64,000 bases of DNA from Paenalcaligenes faecalis (GCF_027557445.1 NZ_CP106841.1:1-64000), one strand, 5' to 3'. Shown: positions 49,331 through 60,602, counted from the stretch's first letter. Notes: generated by a model not told the origin, from the sequence alone. Made by a program: numbers and translations.

Positions 49331-50599
49331 TTAGTCTAGAAGGCGTTCACTTTCAAAAATCTTTTGTATGTCTTCGCGGGGCCGAACAAGATGTACGGAC
49401 TGATCGTCCACGATGACCTCGGCCGCGCGAGGGCGCGTATTATATTGGCTAGCCATGGTAAAAGCATAAGCACCTGCTGACATGATGGCTAATAAATCGC
49501 CTTGCTCTAGGCGCAATGGGCGATCTTTAGCTAGCCAATCACCGCTTTCGCAGATAGGGCCAACAACATCATATTGGTGGGATGGTACGTCTTCTGAGCG
49601 GGGTGTGACAGGCTCAATATCATGCCATGCGTCGTATAAGGTAGGACGAATCAGATCATTCATCGCAGCATCGACAATAGCAAAGTTTTTTTCTTGATTG
49701 GATTTGAGGTATTCAACCTGTGTTAATAACACACCGGCATTACCAACCAATGAGCGACCTGGCTCTAGAATCAATTGCAAATGACCTAAGCGTGCGGCAT
49801 CTAAGGCTTGAAAGACGGCGCTAAGTAATTCGGTAGGTGTTGCAGGGGTTTCATCCGTATAACGAATACCCAGTCCACCCCCAATATCGAGATGACTGAG
49901 TTCTATGCCTTGGGCTTGTAGCTGCTTAATAAGGGCTATGAGTTTATCTAAGGCATCTAAATAGGGACTAATTTCGGTGATTTGTGAGCCAATATGGCAG
50001 TCAACACCCACAATATCGATGCTGGGCATTTGTTGGGCGCGTGCATAAATCGCAGGCGCTTCGTTGATATCAACGCCAAACTTATTGCCTTTTAAACCAG
50101 TTGAAATATAAGGGTGGGTTTTGGCATCTACATCTGGATTGACGCGTAGTGATACGGGGGCTTTGACCCCTTTGTTAAGGGCGATTTCAGCAATGCGCTG
50201 GAGTTCTGCTTCGGACTCTACGTTAAAGCATTTGATGCCAGCCTCTAGAGCTGCCTCGATCTCCCAGGCTTGTTTTCCTACCCCAGAGAATACGATTTTG
50301 TTGGCATCCCCTTTTGCTGCTAACACACGAGCTAATTCACCGCCAGAGACAATATCAAATCCAGTACCCAGACGAGCAAACTCATTGAGGATGGCCAGAT
50401 TGGAGTTTGCCTTCATGCCATAGCAAACTAAAACGTCACGACCTTGGGCAGCAACATGGTAGCTTTCCCATGCATCGTGTAGGGCTTGGCGTGAATACAC
50501 GAATAAAGGCGTGTCAAAGTCGTGTGCTAATTGGGCTAGGGACACGTTTTCGGCATGTAAAACGCCGTCTTTAAGTTGAAAGTGCTTGGCTATGGTCAT
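49331..50599 (-). CDS. lysA: Diaminopimelate decarboxylase
   Basis: This 422-aa PLP enzyme makes lysine from meso-diaminopimelate. The PLP lysine is in VCYGMKANSNLAIL. Other motifs are VDCHIGSQI, DIGGGLGIRY, LEPGRSLVGNAG, GPICESGDWLA and AGAYAFTMASQYN. It follows lptM by 20 bases. The lptM-lysA pairing is common in proteobacteria. Confidence 0.97.
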   Translation of the reverse strand: MTIAKHFQLKDGVLHAENVSLAQLAHDFDTPLFVYSRQALHDAWESYHVAAQGRDVLVCYGMKANSNLAILNEFARLGTGFDIVSGGELARVLAAKGDANKIVFSGVGKQAWEIEAALEAGIKCFNVESEAELQRIAEIALNKGVKAPVSLRVNPDVDAKTHPYISTGLKGNKFGVDINEAPAIYARAQQMPSIDIVGVDCHIGSQITEISPYLDALDKLIALIKQLQAQGIELSHLDIGGGLGIRYTDETPATPTELLSAVFQALDAARLGHLQLILEPGRSLVGNAGVLLTQVEYLKSNQEKNFAIVDAAMNDLIRPTLYDAWHDIEPVTPRSEDVPSHQYDVVGPICESGDWLAKDRPLRLEQGDLLAIMSAGAYAFTMASQYNTRPRAAEVIVDDQSVHLVRPREDIQKIFESERLLD

Positions 50600-50619
50600 A
50601 ATAATAAGGCCACAAAAAA

Positions 50620-50742
50620 TTAATCGTTAGCGACAGTATCGGCGGCAGGGGGTGGCATAACAAGTCGATCCTTATAGCCACACCCAGCTAAGCTGAGGGC
50701 AAGTATCACGCAGCTTAGCGCACCTAATCGAGTCAATAGCAT
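50620..50742 (-). CDS. lptM: Small lipoprotein LptM (YifL-like)
   Basis: This 40-aa ORF reads MLLTRLGALSCVILALSLAG, then CGYKDRLVMPPP. It has a lipobox (LAGC) and the short GCGYKxxLxxPP segment of LptM/YifL. LptM assists oxidative folding and assembly of the LPS translocon LptD. It lies 11 bases after mrcA and 20 before lysA, its usual partner. Confidence 0.9.
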   Translation of the reverse strand: MLLTRLGALSCVILALSLAGCGYKDRLVMPPPAADTVAND

Positions 50743-50753
50743 ATTGGTTTAAC

Positions 50754-53213
50754 CTAAAAAGGGACTAATCCTGGGGCATTGAGAGCATCTAGTGCATCAC
50801 CTGGTTCATCATTGCTTAGTTGATTCAGTAGATTGCCAATGCCATCGTCAACACCACCTGTTCCGTCTTCAATATAAAGACTGTCATCCAAGGCAGAAGG
50901 CAGACCGACTCGTAAAATGGCTTTTCCTGGAGGAAACTCGTTGAAATAGAAGTTCCCATTGCTGTTTTGCAACCCAGAGGGGATGGGGCCTAATGGTTTT
51001 TGCGATACGTCTTTAAGGGCGGTTTTCATGTAGTTAATCCAGATAGGCATAGAAAGCCCACCGCCGGTTTCACCAGCCCCCAATGAACGCGGCTTATCAA
51101 AGCCCATCCACGCAATACCAACTAAGTCAGGTGTGTAGCCAGCGAACCACGCATCGTGCGAATCGTTGGTAGTCCCGGTTTTGCCACCGATGTCATTGCG
51201 TTTTAAGGTGGCAGAGGCACGGGAACCTGTACCAGCCGTTGCTACGCCACGCATCATATGATTCATGACATAAGCGGTGCGGCCATCAATGGCTCGGGCA
51301 TTACTATCGCCAGCGACCACCGGTTTGGCCCGCATAATGACTTCACCACTGCCGTCAGTGATATGGTCAATTAAATAGGGTTGAACTTTATAGCCACCAT
51401 TGGCAAAAACGCTGTATCCGGTTGCCAATTGTAGTGGCGTCACACTGCCTGCCCCAAGAGCTAAGGGAAGCACTGCGGGTTGACGGGCTCGGTCAAAACC
51501 AAAGCGCACCACGTAATCCTGTACATATTGGGGCCCTACGGCCTGCATAATGCGGATTGAGATCATGTTTTTGGATTTGTAGAGCCCATTACGCATGGTC
51601 AGCATATTTTCGTAGCGTCCACCGTAATTTTTAGGATTCCATGGTTTAGACCCCGTTTGAGATGAGGTTAACTGGAAAGGTTGATCCGAAATAAGCGTCT
51701 CAGGGGTTAGGCCTTTTTCTAAGGCGGCGGCATAAATAAAGGGCTTAAAGGCGGAGCCAGGTTGACGCCACGCCTGAGTGACACGATTAAACTTACCATC
51801 TGAGAAATGGAAACCACCGACCATAGCGCGTATTGCACCGTCTTGGGGGCGCATAGAAACGAGCGCGGCTTGTACTGAAGGCATGTTGATGACCTCCCAG
51901 TAGTCACCATTATTGAACAGATAAACCACGGAGCCACGGTCAATACGTTCTTTGTCACTGGCATTACGAGTGAGCCCTCTGGCCACAATATTGAGCGCAG
52001 ATTTATTATCCACCGTGATGGTTTGGTCTGCAGTCCGAGCGACCGTAATTTGGGTGGGGCTGGCAGATAAAACAACACCGACTAATAAATCCCCTGCATC
52101 AGGGTGTTTACGCTGTACTTCTGCTAAGACATCACTGAGGGCTTCGGTGTCTTGCTCTATGTTGGCCGGTAGATTGACCCGGGATTCAGGGCCAGGATAG
52201 CGAGCACGACGGGTATATTGCAAAATACCATCACGTACGCTTTTGTAGGCGGCTTCTTGGTCTTTAGAGTCAATCGTGGTGTAAACATTAAATCCACGAG
52301 AATAAATACCGTCTTTATAGACACCGTGCAGTAATTGGCGGGCTAGTTCAGCAGCATATTCGCCATGAATGGCATAGCCCCCTGCGGGCATCCCTTCGGC
52401 TGTCTTAATTTCAATGGTTTGTTCTAGTGCGGCTTGATGCTCGGCCTCTGTGATGTAGCCCAGATTCAACATACGGCGCAGAACGACGACTTGTTGGCGT
52501 TTGGCCTCGTTGTAATTGGAAATCGGGTTGTAGCGAGAGGGAGCGCGCGGAATACCTGCCAGTATGGCGGCTTCGGCTAACGTGATCTCTGTGAGAGGCT
52601 TACCAAAGTAGGCGCGTGAGGCGGCAGCAAACCCATAGGCTCTGTGGCCTAAGAAAATTTGGTTCATGTAAAGATCTAAAATTTGATCCTTAGAAAGCAT
52701 GGACTCAATTTTGACAGTTAAGAGCAGCTCGTAAAATTTACGTGTGTAGGTTTTTTCAGACGAAAGGTAAAAGTTTCGTGCTAATTGCATCGTAATGGTA
52801 CTGGCACCCTGCGTTTTGGAACCGGCGACCAAGTTAGCGAGAGCAGCGCGACCAATCCCTTTCATATCAATACCACTGTGTTGATAGAAACGATCGTCCT
52901 CTGCCGCTAAGATGGCTGATTTCATGACATCAGGGATGTCTTCAAAGCGCATGACGTTACGGCGTTCCTCGCCGAACTCACCGATAAGTACCTTATCTGC
53001 GGTATAGATACGCAACGGAACCCGTGGTTTATAGTCGGTCATTGCGCTAAGATCGGGGAGATTAGGCCAGGCCAAAGCTAAAGCTAAGGACACAGCTAAG
53101 GCCCCACATACAGCCAAGCCTGTGAAAAAGATAGCCGTCTTAAGAATTAGGCTAAAGAACCACGACCCGCTATGGGGTGTGTCTGTATTGGGAGATTGGG
53201 CAGTAGAACTCAT
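50754..53213 (-). CDS. mrcA: Penicillin-binding protein 1A
   Basis: This 819-aa bifunctional peptidoglycan synthase has an N-terminal membrane anchor (about 25-50), a glycosyltransferase domain (AEDDRFYQHSGID, GASTITMQLARNFYLS), an OB-like insert and a transpeptidase domain. The latter has SxxK in PGSAFKPF near residue 485, SKN in LYKSKNMISI and KTGTTND near 677. It polymerises and cross-links the wall. It diverges from aroK. In many relatives a pilMNOPQ block sits between these two genes but is absent here. Confidence 0.97.
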   Translation of the reverse strand: MSSTAQSPNTDTPHSGSWFFSLILKTAIFFTGLAVCGALAVSLALALAWPNLPDLSAMTDYKPRVPLRIYTADKVLIGEFGEERRNVMRFEDIPDVMKSAILAAEDDRFYQHSGIDMKGIGRAALANLVAGSKTQGASTITMQLARNFYLSSEKTYTRKFYELLLTVKIESMLSKDQILDLYMNQIFLGHRAYGFAAASRAYFGKPLTEITLAEAAILAGIPRAPSRYNPISNYNEAKRQQVVVLRRMLNLGYITEAEHQAALEQTIEIKTAEGMPAGGYAIHGEYAAELARQLLHGVYKDGIYSRGFNVYTTIDSKDQEAAYKSVRDGILQYTRRARYPGPESRVNLPANIEQDTEALSDVLAEVQRKHPDAGDLLVGVVLSASPTQITVARTADQTITVDNKSALNIVARGLTRNASDKERIDRGSVVYLFNNGDYWEVINMPSVQAALVSMRPQDGAIRAMVGGFHFSDGKFNRVTQAWRQPGSAFKPFIYAAALEKGLTPETLISDQPFQLTSSQTGSKPWNPKNYGGRYENMLTMRNGLYKSKNMISIRIMQAVGPQYVQDYVVRFGFDRARQPAVLPLALGAGSVTPLQLATGYSVFANGGYKVQPYLIDHITDGSGEVIMRAKPVVAGDSNARAIDGRTAYVMNHMMRGVATAGTGSRASATLKRNDIGGKTGTTNDSHDAWFAGYTPDLVGIAWMGFDKPRSLGAGETGGGLSMPIWINYMKTALKDVSQKPLGPIPSGLQNSNGNFYFNEFPPGKAILRVGLPSALDDSLYIEDGTGGVDDGIGNLLNQLSNDEPGDALDALNAPGLVPF

Positions 53214-53330
53214 TGTGGGGCAATTTTACGCGCAATCCAGAGTAAATATAGAATTGCGCATTGGGTTTATGTAAGTAAATAATACTAAACAAAGCTGATA
53301 TCTAAACGTAGCTAATGAGATAATACACAA

Positions 53331-53939
53331 ATGACAGACTTTTTATCCGCAGACCTCATGCAAAATGAAATTTTAACACCTCTTAGCTCTACTGATTTAC
53401 AGCAGCTTTTGCGTCCTGGCCAAAAGCCTATTTTTTTAGTTGGCATGATGGGTGCAGGTAAGACCACCCTAGGGCGTCAATTAGCTCGATATCTAAAGCG
53501 TGATTTTTTTGATCTTGACCATGAGTTAGAGGCGCGCTGTGGTGTACCAGTAGCCACTATTTTTGACATAGAAGGCGAGGATGGTTTTAGACGGCGCGAG
53601 TCCATCGAGCTAGATAGTTGTTCACGTCGCCCCGCTATTGTACTGGCTACGGGTGGAGGGGCAATCCTTGCTGAACAAAACCGTGAGATTTTGCGTCAAC
53701 GTGGCACAGTGGTTTATTTACGAGCTAGTGCTAATGAATTATATAGGCGTCTTGAGCGCGATAAAACCCGTCCTTTATTACAAACTGCAAATCCACGTCA
53801 GCGCATCAGCGACTTAGTTGAGCAACGTGAACCGCTGTACGAGCAAACGGCGGATGTGATTTTTGAGACGGGGTCTTCGCCGGTGCATTTGGCGGTTAAG
53901 CAATTATTAAACGTATTAAAAGAACAAGAGGTTATTTAA
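53331..53939 (+). CDS. aroK: Shikimate kinase
   Basis: This 202-aa kinase has the P-loop GMMGAGKTTLGRQLA (about residues 38-52), DLDHELEARCG, FRRRESIEL and ATGGGAILAEQNR. It phosphorylates shikimate in aromatic amino-acid synthesis. The ~30-residue N-terminal extension before the P-loop region is longer than in E. coli AroK, so a start at a later ATG is possible. Its stop overlaps the aroB start (TAATG). Confidence 0.96.
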   Translation: MTDFLSADLMQNEILTPLSSTDLQQLLRPGQKPIFLVGMMGAGKTTLGRQLARYLKRDFFDLDHELEARCGVPVATIFDIEGEDGFRRRESIELDSCSRRPAIVLATGGGAILAEQNREILRQRGTVVYLRASANELYRRLERDKTRPLLQTANPRQRISDLVEQREPLYEQTADVIFETGSSPVHLAVKQLLNVLKEQEVI

Positions 53940-55009
53940 TGAGCGTAGTCCATGTTAATACCCCTGGGGGCAGTTACCCCATCCATGTTACTGCGGGCCG
54001 TTTAGATCGAATCGCAGAATCGATTCCCAACGATACCACTACTATCGCACTGATTACTAATCCTACCATCTTTAATTTATATGGTGAGCGTGTCTTAAAA
54101 GCACTACAGTCCAGTGGGAAAAAAGTGGTTCAGGTACAAATACCTGATGGAGAGCAACACAAAAACAGTCAGACCTTAGACGCTATTTTTGATGCTTTGT
54201 TACAAAATCGCTTGGATAGAAAGGCGGTGATTGTGGCGTTAGGCGGTGGGGTAGTCGGTGATATCAGCGGCTTTGCTGCGGCTTGTTTTATGCGAGGCAT
54301 TCGATTTATCCAGGTTCCCACGACGTTGTTGTCTCAGGTGGATTCTTCGGTAGGCGGTAAAACGGCGATTAACCATCCGCTGGGTAAAAACATGATAGGT
54401 GCATTTTATCAGCCTACCGCTGTTGAAATTGATATTCATGTGTTGAAAACCCTGCCTAAGCGCGAGATCTCAGCTGGTCTAGCCGAGGTCATTAAATACG
54501 GCATGATTACCGACGCTGATTTTCTAGATTGGTGCTTGGCGAATACAGCAGGACTGACCTCCTTACAGGATACGCAGACACAGTATGCCGTGACCCGTTC
54601 GTGTGAATTGAAAGCCTTGGTGGTGTCTCAGGACGAGCGTGAGTCAGGGCTGCGTGCTATTTTGAACTTTGGTCATACCTTTGGTCATGCGATTGAAGCG
54701 GGCTTAGGGTATGGTGAATGGTTGCATGGCGAGGCAGTAGGCTGCGGCATGATTATGGCAGCGGAGCTTTCTGCCGAAGTCTGTGGCTTGCCAGAACAAA
54801 GTGTGCAAAAAATCCGTGATCTTGTTGCGGCAATTGGTTGCCCTACCGCCCCACCTAAATGGGATCATGATCGGTGGATTGATTTAATGGGACTGGACAA
54901 AAAGACAGAAGGCGGCCAATTGCGCTTTGTCTTATTACCAGAACTCGGAAAAAGTGTGGTTCAAGCCGTAGATGTGGCAACGGTTAAAAAAGTATTAGCC
55001 AAATTCTAG
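53939..55009 (+). CDS. aroB: 3-dehydroquinate synthase
   Basis: This 356-aa NAD-dependent enzyme closes the dehydroquinate ring in the shikimate pathway. Motifs include [60 protein letters not shown] and [12 protein letters not shown] with the metal-binding His residues. It is coupled to aroK by a one-base overlap and lies 8 bases before dgt. Confidence 0.98.
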   Translation: MSVVHVNTPGGSYPIHVTAGRLDRIAESIPNDTTTIALITNPTIFNLYGERVLKALQSSGKKVVQVQIPDGEQHKNSQTLDAIFDALLQNRLDRKAVIVALGGGVVGDISGFAAACFMRGIRFIQVPTTLLSQVDSSVGGKTAINHPLGKNMIGAFYQPTAVEIDIHVLKTLPKREISAGLAEVIKYGMITDADFLDWCLANTAGLTSLQDTQTQYAVTRSCELKALVVSQDERESGLRAILNFGHTFGHAIEAGLGYGEWLHGEAVGCGMIMAAELSAEVCGLPEQSVQKIRDLVAAIGCPTAPPKWDHDRWIDLMGLDKKTEGGQLRFVLLPELGKSVVQAVDVATVKKVLAKF

Positions 55010-55017
55010 GAGTTTTT

Positions 55018-56148
55018 ATGTTAGCAGCCTATGCGTGTCATCCTGAACAATCACGAGGTCGTTTGCATCCTGAGTCCGCACCTAGCGGGCGTAATCAGTT
55101 TCAGCGCGACAGAGATCGTATTATTCATTGCAATGCATTTAGGCTGCTTGAATATAAAACACAGGTGTTCATCAATCACGAAGGCGATCTTTTTAGAACT
55201 CGTTTAACGCACAGCATAGAGGTAGCGCAAATAGCGCGCTCTATTGCGCGACGGTTGCATTTACACGAGGACTTGATTGAGGCGATTTCCTTGGCCCACG
55301 ATTTAGGGCATACCCCTTTTGGTCATGCTGGCCAAGAGGAGTTAAATCAATGTATGCGTGATCTGGCCCCAGATGCGGGGGGCTTCGAGCACAACCTACA
55401 AAGTCTACGTATCGTGGATCACATAGAGGAACGGTATGCAGAATTTAACGGAATCAATCTGTGTTTTGAGACACGAGAGGGTATTTTAAAGCACTGTAAT
55501 GTAAAACATGCCGTATTGTTGGGCGATGTGGGGCAGCGCTTTATTGAGAAAACGCAGCCCTCCCTAGAGGCACAATTAGCTAACTTGGCGGATGAAATCG
55601 CCTATAACAACCATGACATTGATGATGGCTTACGATCTGGACTCATCACGATAGAGCAATTATTGGAAATCAAGATTTTTGCGGATCATTACGAACAGGT
55701 TGTACAGCGCTATCCTCAGCTCAAAGACAGCCAACATCGTAAGCGCCTGATAGGTGAAATTATCCGCCGTATGATTCATACCTTTGTGGTGGACTTATCA
55801 GAGGCGACACAAGCAAACATAGATAAGTATCAGCCCACATCGGTCGATGAGGTACGTAATTGCCCTAGATTAGCCACGTTTACCCCTGAAATGCGTGCTC
55901 ATGCCGACGAGCTAAAACGTTTTTTACGGGCAAATTTATACCATCATGATCGTGTCTTGCGTATGACGCTAAAGGCGCGCTGTATTGTGCGAGACTTATT
56001 TCAGGCCTTTATCTCTGAACCCGCCTTGCTGTCCGCTGAACACCGTCGAGAGGACTTTAACGAGCAGGCGCGTGCCATCGCGGATTATGTGGCGGGCATG
56101 ACAGATCGGTATGCGATTAAAGAGCACAGAGAGTTGTTTGTGATGTAA
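55018..56148 (+). CDS. dgt: dGTP triphosphohydrolase-like HD protein
   Basis: This 376-aa HD-domain protein has [20 protein letters not shown], then [20 protein letters not shown], and the HD site [15 protein letters not shown]. It has the short form length of deoxyguanosinetriphosphate triphosphohydrolase-like proteins, which remove dNTPs. It is the last full gene of the aroK-aroB-dgt run. Confidence 0.94.
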   Translation: MLAAYACHPEQSRGRLHPESAPSGRNQFQRDRDRIIHCNAFRLLEYKTQVFINHEGDLFRTRLTHSIEVAQIARSIARRLHLHEDLIEAISLAHDLGHTPFGHAGQEELNQCMRDLAPDAGGFEHNLQSLRIVDHIEERYAEFNGINLCFETREGILKHCNVKHAVLLGDVGQRFIEKTQPSLEAQLANLADEIAYNNHDIDDGLRSGLITIEQLLEIKIFADHYEQVVQRYPQLKDSQHRKRLIGEIIRRMIHTFVVDLSEATQANIDKYQPTSVDEVRNCPRLATFTPEMRAHADELKRFLRANLYHHDRVLRMTLKARCIVRDLFQAFISEPALLSAEHRREDFNEQARAIADYVAGMTDRYAIKEHRELFVM

Positions 56149-56151
56149 AGG

Positions 56152-56328
56152 ATGGTGTTGACACCAGGCCCTCGCCATCGGGCAGATGAAACGCAACGCC
56201 TTAATGCAGAAAGAGTCGCGGATTATTTGCTGTCTGAGCAAGGGCAGGCGGCACTGAGTCAAGCGAATCAATTAAGCGCAGGCGTATGGTTATATCCGCG
56301 TAAAGAGGGATTACCCACACCAAAATAG
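56152..56328 (+). pseudogene. Fragment resembling the C-terminus of a periplasmic solute-binding protein
   Basis: This 58-codon ORF follows dgt by 3 bases and includes AERVADYLLSEQGQAALSQA, then a hydrophobic tail and PRKEGLPTPK. The ADYLLSxxGQxxL pattern is typical of the last helices of ModA/TupA-type solute-binding proteins. The rest of such a protein is missing, so this is probably a remnant. A genuine small protein cannot be ruled out. Confidence 0.45.
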
Positions 56329-56330
56329 AA

Positions 56331-56362
56331 TAAGGGGGCGTGGTTTTTGCCCCCTTGTTTTA
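56331..56362. terminator. Terminator between the dgt side and uvrA
   Basis: AAGGGGGC / GCCCCCTT with a 9-base loop is followed by GTTTTAT and preceded by A-rich sequence. It lies between converging genes and touches the uvrA stop codon. Confidence 0.85.
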
Positions 56363-59185
56363 TGGGTTCAGTAAGGGTTTTAGGTATCTGCCAGTATGAC
56401 TATCAGGGGTATTGGCGATAAGCTCAGGAGTACCCGCAGCCACAATGTAACCCCCACCAGACCCTCCCTCGGGGCCTATGTCAACTAACCAGTCTGCGGT
56501 TTTAATGACATCTAAGTTATGTTCAATGACGACGACAGTATTGCCCGCATCTACCAGCTGATTCAATACATCTAGCAGCAAGGCAATGTCTTGGAAGTGC
56601 AAGCCAGTTGTGGGTTCATCAAGAATATAGAGAGTGTTGCCCGTACTGCGTTTAGATAGCTCTAGGGCCAGTTTAATACGCTGGGCTTCACCCCCTGATA
56701 AGGTGGTCGCGCTTTGTCCTAATCGGATATAAGACAAGCCTACATCCATTAAGGTCTGAAGTTTGCGTGCGATAGCAGGGACGGCATCAAAATAGGCCAT
56801 AGCCTGACCTACGGTTAGGTCTAGAACCTCACTGATGTTTTTGCCACGGTAGTGAACCTCTAAGGTTTCCCGGTTGTAACGGGCTCCATGACAGATGTCA
56901 CATGGCACATACACATCAGGTAAAAAATGCATCTCGACTTTTACGACCCCGTCACCTTGGCAGGCCTCGCAGCGCCCACCTTTGACATTAAAGGAGAAAC
57001 GACCGGGGTCATAACCCCGCATACGAGATTCAGGCACACCTGCAAATAGCTCACGGATGGGGGTGAACATGCCGGTGTAGGTAGCAGGATTACTGCGTGG
57101 GGTACGGCCAATCGGGCTTTGATCTACCGTAATAATTTTATCAAAATGCGCTAAGCCATTTAAAGCGCGAAAGGGCGCAGGCTCGGATTGGGCACGGTGT
57201 AAACGTTGTGAAACGGCTTTAGCCAGTGTGTGATTGATTAAGGTTGATTTGCCCGAACCGGAAACCCCTGTAATACAGACAAAACGTTTTTCAGGAATGC
57301 GTAAATCCACGTTTTTTAGATTGTTGCCACTGGCCCCGAGTAACTCTAGATAAGGGGTGTCCTCATGTACAGGACGTCGTGCTGGAATGGCAATTTTTAG
57401 CTCACCACTTAGGTATTTTCCTGTGACAGAGTCGGGGTTATTCATGACCTCGGCGGGTTTACCGGCGGCGATCACCTCTCCACCTAATTCACCTGCCCCT
57501 GGGCCCATATCCACGATAAAGTCGGCTAAACGAATCATATCCTCATCGTGCTCGACCACAATCACACTGTTACCTAGGTCGCGTAATTGTTGCAAAGTTT
57601 CAATGAGCTTGTCGTTATCACGTTGATGTAGACCGATAGAGGGCTCATCTAATACATACATGACCCCCGTTAGCCCTGAGCCGATTTGACTGGCCAGACG
57701 TATACGTTGGGCTTCACCCCCTGAAATCGTGTTGGCTCGACGATCTAATGAGAGATAGCCTAAGCCCACATTATTTAAAAAGCTGAGTCTAGACTGGATT
57801 TCCTCGGTGATGCGTTCAGCAATGTCTTTTTTAGCACCCGTGAGCTCTAGCTTTTCAAACCAGGTCAAACATTGCGTTAAGGGTAGATGTTCAACCGCGT
57901 TGATGGGCTGAGGATCGTTATCACCCAGCAGTACGTGTCGTGCAGCAGTATTGAGACGGGCACCATGACATGCTGGACAGGTATGGATACGACGTAATTT
58001 AGCGAGTTCTTCTTTGACGGCACTGGAATCGGTTTCTTCCCAGCGACGCATTAGGTTTGGAATCACTCCTTCAAACACATGGTGTTTTTCAGTCGTGTGA
58101 CCTTTTTCCGTTAGGTAAATAAAAGGGATTTCCTCTGAGCCAGAGCCATAAAGGATGCAGTTCTGGATGCGCTCATCAAGTGAGTCAAAACTATCCTCTA
58201 TATCAAAACCATAATAATTGGCTAAGCTTTGCAGTAAATTAAAGGTAAAGGCGTTACGTCTATCCCAGCCCGCAATGGCGCCGCCAGCTAAACTAAGGTC
58301 AGGAACAGCAACAACTAATTCAGGATCAAAAAACTCAGTTTCACCCAAACCAGCACATTCTGGGCAGGCTCCTGCGGGATTATTAAAACTAAAGAGGCGT
58401 GGCTCTAAATCGTCCACCTGATAGTCGCAGTGAGGGCAAGAGAAGTGCAGACTGAACCCGGTGAGCTCGTCTGTGTCCATATTAAGAGCTTGGGCTTTGC
58501 CGTGACTTAGGTTGGTGGCCGTTTCAAAACTCTCGGCCAAGCGCTGTGTGCTTTCGGTACGAACCTTTAGTCTATCGATAACCACTTCGATTTGAGGGGC
58601 AACCACCTCAGAGGGCCAAGCGTCCTCTAGACTTTGCATTTGTCCATTGATACGCACACGTACAAAGCCTTGAGATTGCAGTCCACGAGCTAAGTCCTTG
58701 AGGTCTTGGTTTTGTTCGTAGATAATCGGGGCTAAAATAGCCACGCGTGTTTCCTCGGGCCAGCTCAAAACCGTATCAACCATCTGGCTAATCGTTTGTG
58801 CCAATAAGGGTTGATGATGGGTTGGGCAATGAGGAGTCCCTACGCGGGCATACAGCAAGCGTAAGTAGTCATGGATTTCAGTGGTCGTACCAACGGTAGA
58901 GCGGGGGTTATTACCGGCCGCTTTTTGTTCAATGGCAATAGCGGGTGACAAGCCTTCGATAAGATCGACATCCGGCTTATCCATGATTTGTAAAAACTGA
59001 CGCGCATAGGCTGATAGACTTTCTACATAGCGACGCTGTCCTTCGGCATAAAGTGTGTCAAAGGCTAAAGATGATTTACCCGAACCGGACAGTCCAGTGA
59101 TTACAACAAGTTGATGTCTGGGTAAATCAATAGAGATGTTTTTTAAATTGTGCGTGCGTGCACCGCGAATACGTATCAATTCCAT
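56360..59185 (-). CDS. uvrA: UvrABC excision nuclease subunit A
   Basis: This damage-recognition ATPase is 941 aa from the ATG at 59185. That start is chosen because UvrA proteins begin close to [14 protein letters not shown]; an in-frame TTG at 59209 would add 8 residues. It has two ABC ATPase halves ([20 protein letters not shown] and [13 protein letters not shown], with [12 protein letters not shown] and [12 protein letters not shown]). It also has zinc-finger Cys sets (CPHC...CPEC and CEAC...CDIC). It acts in nucleotide excision repair. No standard LexA box was found in the divergent region. Confidence 0.98.
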   Translation of the reverse strand: MELIRIRGARTHNLKNISIDLPRHQLVVITGLSGSGKSSLAFDTLYAEGQRRYVESLSAYARQFLQIMDKPDVDLIEGLSPAIAIEQKAAGNNPRSTVGTTTEIHDYLRLLYARVGTPHCPTHHQPLLAQTISQMVDTVLSWPEETRVAILAPIIYEQNQDLKDLARGLQSQGFVRVRINGQMQSLEDAWPSEVVAPQIEVVIDRLKVRTESTQRLAESFETATNLSHGKAQALNMDTDELTGFSLHFSCPHCDYQVDDLEPRLFSFNNPAGACPECAGLGETEFFDPELVVAVPDLSLAGGAIAGWDRRNAFTFNLLQSLANYYGFDIEDSFDSLDERIQNCILYGSGSEEIPFIYLTEKGHTTEKHHVFEGVIPNLMRRWEETDSSAVKEELAKLRRIHTCPACHGARLNTAARHVLLGDNDPQPINAVEHLPLTQCLTWFEKLELTGAKKDIAERITEEIQSRLSFLNNVGLGYLSLDRRANTISGGEAQRIRLASQIGSGLTGVMYVLDEPSIGLHQRDNDKLIETLQQLRDLGNSVIVVEHDEDMIRLADFIVDMGPGAGELGGEVIAAGKPAEVMNNPDSVTGKYLSGELKIAIPARRPVHEDTPYLELLGASGNNLKNVDLRIPEKRFVCITGVSGSGKSTLINHTLAKAVSQRLHRAQSEPAPFRALNGLAHFDKIITVDQSPIGRTPRSNPATYTGMFTPIRELFAGVPESRMRGYDPGRFSFNVKGGRCEACQGDGVVKVEMHFLPDVYVPCDICHGARYNRETLEVHYRGKNISEVLDLTVGQAMAYFDAVPAIARKLQTLMDVGLSYIRLGQSATTLSGGEAQRIKLALELSKRSTGNTLYILDEPTTGLHFQDIALLLDVLNQLVDAGNTVVVIEHNLDVIKTADWLVDIGPEGGSGGGYIVAAGTPELIANTPDSHTGRYLKPLLNP

Positions 59186-59296
59186 TCGTTTTTGTCGTGC
59201 TATGTTCAAAAGGCTAACTTGTTACTATAGCGCGGTAAGGCAAATAGCGCTGTATAGTATCTAGCGATTTGTAATGCTTTAATTTTTGAGTGACGC

Positions 59297-60505
59297 ATGA
59301 GCCAGTCTACTAGCGGGAAAATCCCTACTAAAAAACCTCAGCGGGTGCAGTTCACCCCTCAAGAGCGTAAGTCCAGCATGTTGCTGGCTTTGTTGTTTTC
59401 TACCCGAATGTTGGGGTTGTTTTTATTAACTCCTATTTTTGCTGTTGCGGCCCAATCCATTGTGGGGGGCAACGATGCCATGAAAGTGGGTATCGCATTG
59501 GGGGCCTATGGGTTAACCCAAGCCCTTATGCAAATTCCTCTTGGGATGGCTTCAGATAAGTTTGGTCGTCGCCCCGTCATTATTGGCGGAATGGTGTTGT
59601 TCATTATTGGTGGCGTCGTCAGTGCGTTAGCCACTAGTGTAGACGGTATTATCGTCGGGCGTGTATTACAGGGGTTAGGGGCTATCTCAGCAGCAATTAC
59701 GGCATGGGTAGCTGATGCAACCCGCCCAGAGGTCCGTACCCGAGCGATGGCGATGGTCGGATCAGCCATTGGTTTGTCTTTTGCCGTGTCACTGGTGTTG
59801 TCGCCGGTGATGGTGGGGCAGTTTGGTTTATCTGGATTGTTTTGGGCAATTAGTGGTCTGGGCTTGGTTTGCCTATTGATTGCCGCTTTTGCTATTCCTG
59901 AGTACCCCAGAGCAGAGCCCATTATTCAAGCCAAAGCCAGCGATGTATTAGGTCACAAAGAACTATTACGCCTGAATTTTGGCGTATTTGCATTGCACTT
60001 TATTTTAATGACCCTGTTTGTGGTGGTGCCAGGGGTCTTAGCGCAAATTGGCGGATTTGATTCAGGCAGTCTCTGGAAAGTCTATCTACCCGTTATCTTG
60101 GTTTCATTTGCGTTTATGATTCCTGCCGTCATTTATACCGAAACCCGAAAAGCACATAAAAAGGTCTTGCAGGCCTTAGTGTTGGGCTTAGCCGTAGTCA
60201 TGGCATTTATGCCATTATTTAGCAGCCTGCTATGGGGTATGGTCGTATTTTTACTGCTGTTTTTTGCTGTGTTTAATACCCTAGAGGCCCTGCAGCCATC
60301 CTTGGTGTCCCGAGTCGCTCCCGCTGACTATAAGGGCCTAGCCATGGGTTTTTACAATACCACGCAGTCATTAGGCGTGTTTGGCGGTGGGTTAGCAGGT
60401 GGCTTTGTAGCCTCTACGGCGGGGGTGCAGTGGGCCTTATGGATGGGCGCCGGGCTGGCCGTAATGTGGTGGCTTAGCACTAGACGCTTTAACGCACAAC
60501 TTTGA
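59297..60505 (+). CDS. MFS transporter
   Basis: This 402-aa major-facilitator permease has 12 likely membrane segments and the MFS signature GMASDKFGRRPVIIGGMVLF after TM2, plus GLGAISAAITAWVAD in TM4-5. The substrate is unknown. YajR-like drug/proton antiporters have a similar N-terminal half. It lies between uvrA and ssb, an arrangement common in Alcaligenaceae. Confidence 0.92.
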   Translation: MSQSTSGKIPTKKPQRVQFTPQERKSSMLLALLFSTRMLGLFLLTPIFAVAAQSIVGGNDAMKVGIALGAYGLTQALMQIPLGMASDKFGRRPVIIGGMVLFIIGGVVSALATSVDGIIVGRVLQGLGAISAAITAWVADATRPEVRTRAMAMVGSAIGLSFAVSLVLSPVMVGQFGLSGLFWAISGLGLVCLLIAAFAIPEYPRAEPIIQAKASDVLGHKELLRLNFGVFALHFILMTLFVVVPGVLAQIGGFDSGSLWKVYLPVILVSFAFMIPAVIYTETRKAHKKVLQALVLGLAVVMAFMPLFSSLLWGMVVFLLLFFAVFNTLEALQPSLVSRVAPADYKGLAMGFYNTTQSLGVFGGGLAGGFVASTAGVQWALWMGAGLAVMWWLSTRRFNAQL

Positions 60506-60537
60506 TATTTATAACGACTGGTTAAATTTAGCCTCTA

Positions 60538-60566
60538 TTAGACTGGTGTAAAATCGCCCATAATAG
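60538..60566 (+). promoter_or_regulatory. Probable ssb promoter
   Basis: TTAGAC (60538-60543) and TAATAG (60561-60566) are separated by 17 bases, 36 bases before the ssb ATG, with TAGGAAAATATT as ribosome-binding region. Confidence 0.55.
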
Positions 60567-60602
60567 AACACATACAGCACAGATTTTATATAGGAAAATA
60601 TT

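Noticed and set aside
59210-59296. LexA (SOS) box upstream of uvrA
   Set aside because: CTGTATAGTATC is present but the second ACAG half-site is missing.
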